46,000 nucleotides of DNA from Limosilactobacillus fastidiosus (GTDB taxonomy: Bacteria > Bacillota > Bacilli > Lactobacillales > Lactobacillaceae). A program made the position numbers and the translations under genes. Location: assembly GCF_014145505.1 (NCBI RefSeq), contig NZ_JACIUZ010000036.1:1-46000 (forward strand). Reading direction: 5' to 3'. The notes under the pieces were generated by a model. It was not told the origin of the DNA. It ran no database searches and saw nothing but the letters and a program-made list of their open reading frames with translations. Shown one piece after another: positions 38,648-46,000 of the stretch; position 1 is the stretch's first letter; every line of letters begins with the position of its first letter.

Positions 38648-41600
38648 ATGATGACTAAAAAAGTAGATACTAAAAAGATTTTACGTTTAACTGGAGTTGG
38701 CCTTGCTACTGTAGCTGGGGTTTCTGTTGCTAATGAAACTGTAAAGGCTGATACTACTAACAATAGTGTCACGATTCAATCACAGGCAACTGATCATGCA
38801 GCTAAGCAAGTAGCAGTTGATCAAGCACAACAACAGGCTAATCAAGCAACTGCAGAGGTTAATAATGCACAAACCGATGTTAACAATGCTCAAGCCAATG
38901 TTACTAGTGCTCAAGGAGCTGCTGATACTCAACAACAAGTAGTTAATAGTGCTCAAGCAACCGCTAACTCTGCGCAAAGTCAATTAGATACTGAAAATGC
39001 AACATTGTCACAAGCACAAAAGAATGCAGATAACGCTACTCCAGAAAACATTCAAAAGGCTAAGGATGCAATCAGTGATCAACAAAAGACCATTGATCAA
39101 GATAACCAAAAGGTTACTGATGCACAAAAGGCTGTTGAAGACGCTCAGAAGGCTAATGACCAAGCTAAATCTGATGTTACCGATGCTCAGAACAAAGTTA
39201 ACGATCAACAAAAGGCTGTTAATGATGCCAAGACTAACCTTAATAATGCTAAGGATGTTTTGAACAACAGCAATTCTGGCAAAGCTCAAGAAGCATTGGA
39301 TAATGCTAAGGCTCAGGTAAAGGCCGACCAAAATACTATTACTAATGACCAACAAGATATTGCTGGGAAGTTTAATGCAAAGAACCAAGCACAACAAGCC
39401 TTAACTAATGCGCAAGGTAAGGTAAAGCCTGCTGAAGATGCGGTTAAGAATGCTCAAAATGATGCTCAAAAGGCTCAAGGTACTCGTGACCAAGCCCAAA
39501 AGAATCTTGATAATGCTAAGGCTGATCTTGATGCTAAGAACAAGGCTAAGAGTGATGCTCAAAGTAACTATGACAATGCTAAGGCTATCCTTGATGGCAG
39601 TAATTCTGGTAAAGCGCAAAAGGCTTACGATGATGCAACAGATCAAGTAAATAATGACCAAAAGTTTGTTGACGCTGCACAACAAGTCGTTAATCAAAAA
39701 CAAGGTGCTTTGGACGATGCTACTAATAACCAAAAAGCAGCTGCTAAGACGGCTACTGATGCTCAATCAGATGTAGTTGCTAAGACAACTGCTGCTAACC
39801 AGGCCAAGGATGCTCTTGATTTAGCAACTGCTGCTAAGGATGTTGCTCAAAACAAGGTTAGTGATTTAAATGACCAAATTAGTAACTACAACACCATTAC
39901 TCTTCCTGCCGGTTATAAGGAAGCATTAACAAAATACAAGGATACTACTACTCGGACTGATGCTAATGCTGCTAGTAAGGAACTTTCAAGTTTTGCTAAA
40001 GCTGGCCTATCAAGTAACAGCTATAAGCATAACGCTGCGGAAGCCAAAGAGAGTGTTGATTATAACCACTTAACTGCAGAACAACAAAAAGAATTGACTA
40101 TCTTTGCTACAGGATTAGTTAACCAAATCCAATCTCAAATGGGGGTAGATAAGACTAAAGCAACGCCAAAGGCGATTGAACTTACTAATTCCATTATTAA
40201 GAATGGGTACAATGACCCTTCATGGGATGCGTTTGGAGAAGACATGGTAAGTGGCAAGGGTCACAATAATGATGCGCTTCAGCAAGCGATGGATGATTAT
40301 CAGGCAAACGGTGTTGGTGAAAATATGGGATCCTCTCTTCATAATTACCAATTTGCTGAAGATGGAAGTAATAAACTTATTTCAGAACCAATTCCTGCTC
40401 AGACTATGGATTCAATTAAAGAAGCTATTTATGATACAATCACTCAAATGATGTTTGATGATGCTGATTCTGGCTGGGGACATGCAAAAAACTTTGTTAA
40501 CTTCCCAGGTAACGTTGTCTCAACTAAAGATAATGAAGTAATGGGTGTAGGCTTTGATAAGTATGGTTACTCACACTTTGATTTTGCTGGGGCTACTTCA
40601 AGTAATGGTCTTGGTGACAATTCCTACACTGTTCCTGATGTTGAAGCATTAAAGAGTCAATTGACGACTGCTCAACAAGATTTAACTGCCAAGCAATCTG
40701 CTTATGATCAAGCAAAGACTGCTTATGATCAAGCTCAACAAGATTTAGTAACTGCTAAGAGCACTTTAACTGATGCTCAAAATGCTGCTAGTGCAACTCA
40801 ACAAGCTGTTACAGATGCGCAGAATGACTTGGGTACTGCTCAAACAGCACTTGACCAAGCTACTACTAAGTTGAATGATGCTAAGACTACTCAAAGTCAA
40901 GCTAAGCAAAATCTTGATGCTTACCAAGCCGATCTTAAGACTAAGCAAGTAAATGTTGATAATGCAAAGAAGGCTTTAGATAACGCTCAAACTGCTGTCT
41001 CAGAAGCTGAAGGTGAGTTATCTACTGAAACCGCTGCTTTAACTCAAGCTCAAAGTGATCTTGATGCTAAGAATCAAGCCGTTACCGATGCTCAAACAGC
41101 ACTAGACCAAGCTAATGCTAACGTAAAGACCGCTCAAGATAATCTTGACTCTGCTACTACTGCATTAACTAATGCTCAAAACAAGCTTACTAATGACCAA
41201 GCTAAGTTGGCTAATGACCAAAAGTCTCAAGAAGAAGCACAGAAGAACGTTGATAGCTATGCTGCTGACTTAGCTACTAAGCAACAAGCAGTAAAGGATG
41301 CTCAATCCCAAGTTGATAAGGATACTAATAAGCTAACTGGTTTGAAGCAAAACTTACTTGATTTGCAAAATGCTCCGGTACTTTTGGCAAAGGCACAACA
41401 AGCAGTGAAGGATGCTCAATCCCAAGTTGATAGTGCTAACCAAGCATTAGCAGACGCTAAGGCAAAGCTTGCTCCATTGGCAAGTGCAGTTCAATCAGCT
41501 AACGATGCTTTAGCTGCTGCTCAACAAAAGCTTGCTAGTGCAAAGACAAAGCAAAAAACTGCTGAAGCTAATTTAGCCGCTGCTAAGGAAGCTCTGAAGT

Positions 41601-42196
41601 CTGATGCTGAAAAGTATGCTACCAAGGTTGTTATTAATCCAATTAACCTGACTGAAGGGGATAAATTGCCAGAACCACAAATGGCTAACAGCCTTGTAAT
41701 TCCAGTTAACCTTCACAGTGCTGCTAATAAGACTATGATGGTTTTAGCTGCTACTGGTAATGGATTAGCTTCAGACCTGCCAGCTGGTACTACGGTAACT
41801 TGGAATAATCGGGCCCAAGTGCTTACTGATATTCAAACTCCCGGTAATTACACTGAAGATGTATTGGTAACCTTCCCAGATGGTTCATCAGCTATTGTTA
41901 AGGCTAATGTAAAGGTTGTTGCTAAGAATGCTGCATCATTCGTAACCCCAGGTAATGACAGTCAATTAGCTGGTCAAGTTGCTACTAATAATGGTTCAAC
42001 AATTAACGATTTGGTAGATGGTAAAAATGGTACTAGTGTTGATAGTTCTGTCGAAGCTAGTCAACAATCTTCTACTAAGAAGAGTACTAACGCAAAGGCC
42101 TTGCCACAAACTGGTAATAATAACTCTGTTGCTATTGTTGGTTTAGGTTTAGTCTCAGCTTTCGCTGGACTTCTTGGCTTGCGTAAGTTTAATTAA
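38648..42196 (+). CDS. SEC10/PgrA-like surface exclusion protein, LPQTG-anchored
   Basis: The 1182-residue protein has a signal peptide, a long Ala/Gln/Asp/Lys coiled coil (about 45-440), a globular domain (about 448-650, with HNYQFAED, GWGHAKNF and GVGFDKYG), a second coiled coil (about 665-990) and a C-terminal anchor KALPQTGNNN (LPQTG at 1152-1156). This is the layout of SEC10/PgrA proteins, which in enterococcal pCF10 reduce uptake of the same plasmid. GGAGGG precedes two possible ATG starts. It is probably anchored by the sortase at 25817. Confidence 0.88.
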   Translation: MMTKKVDTKKILRLTGVGLATVAGVSVANETVKADTTNNSVTIQSQATDHAAKQVAVDQAQQQANQATAEVNNAQTDVNNAQANVTSAQGAADTQQQVVNSAQATANSAQSQLDTENATLSQAQKNADNATPENIQKAKDAISDQQKTIDQDNQKVTDAQKAVEDAQKANDQAKSDVTDAQNKVNDQQKAVNDAKTNLNNAKDVLNNSNSGKAQEALDNAKAQVKADQNTITNDQQDIAGKFNAKNQAQQALTNAQGKVKPAEDAVKNAQNDAQKAQGTRDQAQKNLDNAKADLDAKNKAKSDAQSNYDNAKAILDGSNSGKAQKAYDDATDQVNNDQKFVDAAQQVVNQKQGALDDATNNQKAAAKTATDAQSDVVAKTTAANQAKDALDLATAAKDVAQNKVSDLNDQISNYNTITLPAGYKEALTKYKDTTTRTDANAASKELSSFAKAGLSSNSYKHNAAEAKESVDYNHLTAEQQKELTIFATGLVNQIQSQMGVDKTKATPKAIELTNSIIKNGYNDPSWDAFGEDMVSGKGHNNDALQQAMDDYQANGVGENMGSSLHNYQFAEDGSNKLISEPIPAQTMDSIKEAIYDTITQMMFDDADSGWGHAKNFVNFPGNVVSTKDNEVMGVGFDKYGYSHFDFAGATSSNGLGDNSYTVPDVEALKSQLTTAQQDLTAKQSAYDQAKTAYDQAQQDLVTAKSTLTDAQNAASATQQAVTDAQNDLGTAQTALDQATTKLNDAKTTQSQAKQNLDAYQADLKTKQVNVDNAKKALDNAQTAVSEAEGELSTETAALTQAQSDLDAKNQAVTDAQTALDQANANVKTAQDNLDSATTALTNAQNKLTNDQAKLANDQKSQEEAQKNVDSYAADLATKQQAVKDAQSQVDKDTNKLTGLKQNLLDLQNAPVLLAKAQQAVKDAQSQVDSANQALADAKAKLAPLASAVQSANDALAAAQQKLASAKTKQKTAEANLAAAKEALKSDAEKYATKVVINPINLTEGDKLPEPQMANSLVIPVNLHSAANKTMMVLAATGNGLASDLPAGTTVTWNNRAQVLTDIQTPGNYTEDVLVTFPDGSSAIVKANVKVVAKNAASFVTPGNDSQLAGQVATNNGSTINDLVDGKNGTSVDSSVEASQQSSTKKSTNAKALPQTGNNNSVAIVGLGLVSAFAGLLGLRKFN

Positions 42197-42234
42197 ACCT
42201 ATTAGAATCCATCGGTATCACCATTTCTATCTAG

Positions 42235-42372
42235 CAATATTCTCTTGGTGTAACTTGGCACGATGGTGATGTTAGTGAAGGAGGTCCGATTAAGGATATT
42301 CATACCCAAATCGATGGTAAACTTGGCCAAAAATTAGAAGCAAAGGAAGGTAATGAAAATGACAGCAAATGA
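42235..42372 (+). pseudogene. Gene remnant without a start codon
   Basis: An open frame reads LGVTWHDGDVSEGGPIKDIH, then HTQIDGKLGQKLEAKEG and a stop at 42370-42372. It has no start codon after the TAG at 42232, and it overlaps the next start. It looks like the 3' end of a lost gene. Its family was not recognised. Confidence 0.4.
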
Positions 42373-42832
42373 ATTGATTAATGACATTAACCGTGAAAGT
42401 GATTTATATGTAGATGAATCTGAAGATTATGTAAAAGTATATAATTGTGAGGGTAAACATGACGACCTTATTTTTACGATTCCAAAAGATGCAAGAAGCT
42501 TTTTTGATATAACGTGGAACTGTATGCAGCCCGAATTCGTTCTGGATGATTATGAGCGTGAGCTTCTCGAAAAAATTATTACTGAGTACCTAAAAACTGA
42601 AATCAAAGATAGAACTAACCCTACTGAAAAGTATAGGTTGCTAATGGACGGCAGTGATGATGGTATGCCTAAATACGTCGAAAGCATCAAAAATGATGAT
42701 GATGGTCTATCATTTGTATATGGAGAGCCAAAAGTTTTTACCGAGGAAGAATTGACTGATTTGAAGCAGTCATATCCAGATATTGCTGATACAATCGATA
42801 AAATAAAAGTCTTTGCAGGGGAAATTTACTAA
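42353..42832 (+). CDS. Hypothetical acidic protein
   Basis: The 159-residue product starts at ATG 42353 or 42359 after AAGGAAGGT. It is acidic, with DDDGLSFVYGEPKVFTEEEL near the end, a pattern reminiscent of small phage proteins that end in such a motif, but no family can be named. It is downstream of the surface protein. Confidence 0.5.
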   Translation: MKMTANELINDINRESDLYVDESEDYVKVYNCEGKHDDLIFTIPKDARSFFDITWNCMQPEFVLDDYERELLEKIITEYLKTEIKDRTNPTEKYRLLMDGSDDGMPKYVESIKNDDDGLSFVYGEPKVFTEEELTDLKQSYPDIADTIDKIKVFAGEIY

Positions 42833-42892
42833 TTTGTCATTTTCACTTTTTGCTATCAGTGCAAAATCACGATAAATTGCACCAATAAAATA

Positions 42893-42956
42893 TGCTATAC
42901 TGATTTTTGGAGTGGGACAAAATAACCCGGCACTTCATTTGAGGTGTCGGGTTTTA
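42893..42956 (+). ncRNA. Extended -10 promoter directly followed by a terminator
   Basis: TGCTATACT (42893-42901) is an extended -10 box. About 25 bases later AACCCGGCAC (42924-42933) pairs with GTGTCGGGTT (42944-42953) and a T-run follows. Transcription from this promoter would give an RNA of about 50 bases starting near GGAGTGGGAC. It may be a small RNA or a common intergenic repeat. The region 42957-43227 holds no gene; a short hairpin with CTG/CAG arms lies near 43013-43032. Confidence 0.35.
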
Positions 42957-43227
42957 AATGCAACAAATTTAAATACTTTTATGAACTTCCATGGACTTTA
43001 AAAGTTTTATTTTCCTGTTGCCAGGGAAACAAATGCCTATATAATAGTAACTAAAATTGAGTCTACATACATTAATAATATGAATAAATTTATTTAAATC
43101 GGTGTATTGTAATTCTAACTAAATCAGGTGCATAGTCATTGGCTTCTCAGCCTTAATGAAAATCATTTTAGCGTATAGTTGATCACTTCATTTACTCTCA
43201 TGAGTAATGATGAAATATTACCTAATT

Positions 43228-43277
43228 ATGAGAACATGTTTAAGTGTTCTCTTTTTTATTATTCAAGGCAAAAGTTG
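43228..43277 (+). promoter_or_regulatory. Terminator plus TGGCRAANNTTG-like module, copy 6
   Basis: GAGAACA and TGTTCTC form the terminator stem with six T (about 43231-43257). AGGCAAAAGTTG at 43266-43277 differs from the motif only at its first base. It precedes the PcfJ-like gene. Confidence 0.5.
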
Positions 43278-43346
43278 TCTTAAATCAATTATCAGATAAG
43301 CTGATAGATAAATTAATAATTTATTAGGCAGGAGGCATAAATAAGA

Positions 43347-44900
43347 TTGGTTGAAAGCTTAGGTAAAGATGAGATAAGAGAAAAGTTAGATAATGTTGGA
43401 ACATGGCTAAATCAGCAAGATAAATTTATCAAGGAACCGAGTAATGGTTCTCTTTTAAACTCAGTATTGTATTCACAATATTCGGGGATAAAGCCACTTA
43501 ACTCATATGATGGGAATAGCATAGTAGATGAATTATACGAGAATGATGTAAACTATGTTTTTTTCTATGACCCAAGAAACAAAAAGATTTTACGCAATAA
43601 AGAAGCGGAGGATTTTTTAAATGTACAATTTAGAGAATTGATTACTTACTTTAATTCAAGAAATAATAAAGAAATTGTAAATAAAATTGCTATTAGTACT
43701 TCACCATTTTGGTTAATTCAAATTACATTTGTTTTTAATGGCTATAATTCATATATAGCCATTAAAAATCACAAAGTTTCCTTTATTTCTGATGGCCCTC
43801 AATTTGCTATTAGTTCCAATCAACCCTCAATTATCTGGTTTCCTAATGGTGTAGTTAAAACTGAGACAAAATCAGGTTACTGTGATTTACCTGTTTCTCG
43901 TAGTATTGATTTTACTAAAGAGAATGGGGAACATATTTTACAAGGCTATCCGGAATTGAGATTAGCAAATGATCTTTATCGTGAAAAAGAGAATTCTGTA
44001 AAGAGATACCTAACTAGCTCAACCGAAACTACTTTTGACTATAATCCCTTTAAAGTACCTTTTACTTATAGTGAAGTATTAACAATTGGCAGTTCTAAGC
44101 ACTTTGATCTTTTAAAAAATCATTACAAGCAAAAGCACAGATATCTAGAAAGAAAAATTAACTATAACAAGTTATCTCTTTGGGAAAACATTAACTTTAT
44201 GAATCTAGAACCAAAAGTCGCCGAAAAAGATTTTTATCGAATTTATAATGATTTTCTTGGTAATCGTAAGAACTATTATGCTATATTTAACAAAATTATT
44301 TGGCACAATAATAATGTAAATCGTCAGTTCGTGAGTTTTTACTTAGCATATTTATATCGTCAAATTATTAAGAATGTTAAACCCAATAATGAACAATTTA
44401 TTGTTTCCCAAATTATAAGCTCGCTAGAAGATATTTATGAGCAATTTAAGATTCTTAAGGTAAAGCCTTTACCTTGTAATATAAGATCCACTAATCGCTT
44501 ACACAAGTTAGAACAAGAAATGATAGAAAAAGTAAATTTGAAATGGTGGCATCAACAGATCGGAGTTAATCCCAATAAGCCTTTATGTAATAATCAGAAT
44601 AAGTGGAAGTTTCTATTAGAGAAAATTAGGGAATCTGAATTAGCCATTACTCCATTATTAACATATCGTCAATTAGTGAATGAAGGACAGGAGCAACATA
44701 ATTGTGTTGCAGCTTACTATAATTTAGTTATGCATGGGAAGGCATTTATTTTTGACTATAAACACAATAATGGTGATAGATATACTGTTGAGGTTCAATT
44801 GAAGAGAAAAAACTATCAAATAGTGCAAATTTATAAAACATATAATAATAATCCTGATCAAGAAGTAGTAGCTCTTTTAAGTAAATTTATTACGGAGTAG
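43347..44900 (+). CDS. PcfJ-like protein
   Basis: It starts with TTG after AGGAGG. The 517-residue protein ends with the PcfJ pattern: LLTYRQLVNEGQEQHNCVAA, then KAFIFDYKHNNGDRYTVEVQ, then VQIYKTYNNNP. The first 400 residues are not recognised. PcfJ is encoded in the pCF10 transfer region of enterococci; its role is not established. Presence of both PcfJ-like and SEC10-like genes ties this region to pCF10-type elements. Confidence 0.75.
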   Translation: MVESLGKDEIREKLDNVGTWLNQQDKFIKEPSNGSLLNSVLYSQYSGIKPLNSYDGNSIVDELYENDVNYVFFYDPRNKKILRNKEAEDFLNVQFRELITYFNSRNNKEIVNKIAISTSPFWLIQITFVFNGYNSYIAIKNHKVSFISDGPQFAISSNQPSIIWFPNGVVKTETKSGYCDLPVSRSIDFTKENGEHILQGYPELRLANDLYREKENSVKRYLTSSTETTFDYNPFKVPFTYSEVLTIGSSKHFDLLKNHYKQKHRYLERKINYNKLSLWENINFMNLEPKVAEKDFYRIYNDFLGNRKNYYAIFNKIIWHNNNVNRQFVSFYLAYLYRQIIKNVKPNNEQFIVSQIISSLEDIYEQFKILKVKPLPCNIRSTNRLHKLEQEMIEKVNLKWWHQQIGVNPNKPLCNNQNKWKFLLEKIRESELAITPLLTYRQLVNEGQEQHNCVAAYYNLVMHGKAFIFDYKHNNGDRYTVEVQLKRKNYQIVQIYKTYNNNPDQEVVALLSKFITE

Positions 44901-44910
44901 CAAAAATTAG

Positions 44911-44940
44911 AGGAGAACGTTGCCAGATGTTCTCTTTTTT
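44911..44940 (+). terminator. Terminator after the PcfJ-like gene
   Basis: GAGAAC (44913-44918) and GTTCTC (44929-44934) pair across a ten-base loop, followed by six T. Confidence 0.8.
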
Positions 44941-44996
44941 GTTTTCATATGGTCAGCTTCAATACGAAGTAAACTATGATGAAAGAGGATAATTTT

Positions 44997-45923
44997 ATGT
45001 ACTCAAGTTCAATGCTATTTGAGAAATATTACTACAAATGGATTCACATGTATAAGGAGGGTTCGGTCAGACCCATTACCTTAGCTAAGTATTATTTAAC
45101 TCATCGAGAAATTCAGCGTCGATTGCCTAACGTGAGAGTAAACGAGCTAAATCATTATATTTACCAGAAGTTTATTAATGAGTATGCGGAGGATCATGAG
45201 TATCTAACTGTTAAGGTTTTTCATCACCACTGTAAAGCAGCTATTATGGATGCCATTGAGGATGGATTGCTTGAACATGATCCAACTAGGCATCTTATAT
45301 TAAAGGGCAAACAACCACGTAAGAAAAAAGCTAAGTACCTAAATCTATTGGATTTAAAACGTTTAATTAATCAACTTAATCTCGGCCCAGAAATCAGTTA
45401 TGATTGGATGATCTTATTAATAGCTAAAACAGGTATGCGGTGCGCTGAAGCTTTAGGATTGACTCCAGAAGACTTTGATTTCTCTAATCATACAGTAACT
45501 ATTAATAAGACTTGGGACTATAAATCACCTGTTGGAAAGTTTCAACCAACTAAAAATAAGTCATCAAATCGCACGATTGGAATTGACCCGATTGTTTCTG
45601 AACAGTTACAAAAATTAGTAGAGGGAAAAGATCCAAAGAGACCGATATTTGTTCCTCTTGATAGGCGAGTTTATATTTCAACTGTTAACTATCGTTTAAG
45701 GACGCATTGTATAAAAGCAGGGATTGAACCAATCTCGATCCATGGATTACGACACACACATGCCTCTCTTTTAATTTATGATGGGGTTTCAATTCCAAGT
45801 GTGGCCAAGAGACTAGGACACGCCAATACTATCACTACTCAACAGACTTATTTACATATCGTGAAGGAATTAGAGGTTCGTGATAATAAAAAGATCTTAG
45901 AAAATATGATACGTCTCTCTTAG
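44997..45923 (+). CDS. Second tyrosine recombinase, without arm-binding domain
   Basis: The ATG at 44997 is preferred because AGAGGAT precedes it; ATGs at 44976 and 44979 are alternatives. The 308-residue protein begins with the core-binding domain and has the complete catalytic set Arg148, Lys186, His249, Arg252, His275 and Tyr285. It lacks the AP2-like arm domain of the integrase at 8694. It may be a plasmid multimer resolvase or the integrase of another element, with a site near 45924-46000. Confidence 0.88.
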   Translation: MYSSSMLFEKYYYKWIHMYKEGSVRPITLAKYYLTHREIQRRLPNVRVNELNHYIYQKFINEYAEDHEYLTVKVFHHHCKAAIMDAIEDGLLEHDPTRHLILKGKQPRKKKAKYLNLLDLKRLINQLNLGPEISYDWMILLIAKTGMRCAEALGLTPEDFDFSNHTVTINKTWDYKSPVGKFQPTKNKSSNRTIGIDPIVSEQLQKLVEGKDPKRPIFVPLDRRVYISTVNYRLRTHCIKAGIEPISIHGLRHTHASLLIYDGVSIPSVAKRLGHANTITTQQTYLHIVKELEVRDNKKILENMIRLS

Positions 45924-45935
45924 AGCATCAACTAA

Positions 45936-45984
45936 AGCAGCAATCTTCTAACCAAGATAGGTTGAAGAAGATTGTTGCTTTTTA
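45936..45984 (+). terminator. Terminator after the second recombinase
   Basis: AGCAGCAATCTTCT (45936-45949) pairs exactly with AGAAGATTGTTGCT (45966-45979), and AACC/GGTT extend the stem inside. A T-run follows. Loop and right arm resemble the terminator at 1433-1480. Confidence 0.85.
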
Positions 45985-46000
45985 AGAAGTTACATCGTAG

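Noticed and set aside
38819-39800. CRISPR-like appearance of repeated GCTCAA/GATGCT segments
   Set aside because: The repeats are short, in codon phase and irregularly spaced, and are explained by heptad repeats of the encoded coiled coil. No CRISPR array or cas gene was seen anywhere.
38780-40948. Long open frames on both strands inside the SEC10-like gene
   Set aside because: They follow from the repetitive Ala/Gln/Asp codon pattern of the coiled coil, lack ribosome binding sites and translate into low-complexity sequence.

Overview
The window looks like accessory DNA of a low-GC Gram-positive bacterium, most probably a member of the Lactobacillaceae. The evidence is strong AAGGAG-type ribosome binding sites, an LPQTG surface protein with a class A sortase, a SEC10/PgrA-type surface exclusion protein, a MobP2/MobL-type relaxase and a PcfJ-like protein. 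No housekeeping gene, rRNA or tRNA was recognised. It reads as a mobile element or as a plasmid carrying one.

Layout. (1) 1-1530: remains of a restriction-modification locus, with a 38-codon cytosine methyltransferase stub coupled to a probable restriction gene. (2) 1600-7250: a plasmid-type segregation block (ParM/Alp7A-like actin plus a ParR-like partner), two tandem Fic proteins and AT-rich repeat fields that may be centromeres. (3) 7260-8650: a leftward operon of small membrane proteins. (4) 8694-13050: a phage-style lysogeny switch (tyrosine integrase, ImmA-like peptidase and CI-like repressor leftward; Cro-like, ribbon-helix-helix and DUF771 proteins rightward). (5) 13064-21815: a DnaD-like replisome organiser with origin-like iterons inside its gene, followed by a long run of small, mostly unrecognised genes including a YopX-family protein. 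(6) 21821-26542: envelope proteins (membrane thioredoxin, coiled-coil proteins), a strong oriT candidate, a CopG-like protein and a sortase. (7) 26640-35500: mobilisation region with an OB-like protein, the relaxase, an LPD1/LtrC-like large protein, a secreted nuclease broken by an amber codon, and a YefM/YoeB toxin-antitoxin pair. (8) 35639-42200: LysM/transglycosylase-like protein, membrane pair, regulator and the SEC10-like LPQTG adhesin. (9) 42235-46000: gene remnant, PcfJ-like protein and a second tyrosine recombinase.

How it may work together. The switch at 8.7-11.1 kb would hold the element quiet. Its early rightward operon would supply replication from an origin inside the DnaD-like gene. 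Relaxase and CopG-like protein would process the candidate oriT near 24.2 kb. LysM, sortase, thioredoxin and surface proteins would modify the envelope for transfer or exclusion. No VirB4 or VirD4 homologue was found, so the window appears mobilisable rather than self-transmissible, unless those genes lie outside.

Most interesting observations: a recurrent terminator plus TGGCRAANNTTG module ahead of most mobilisation and transfer-type genes; a three-way-junction oriT candidate; iterons conserved as DNA while read in shifting frames; a Fic pair whose second member lacks the catalytic histidine; and a short gene whose start was copied from the DUF771 gene. All functional calls come from reading the sequence only; no database search was run.
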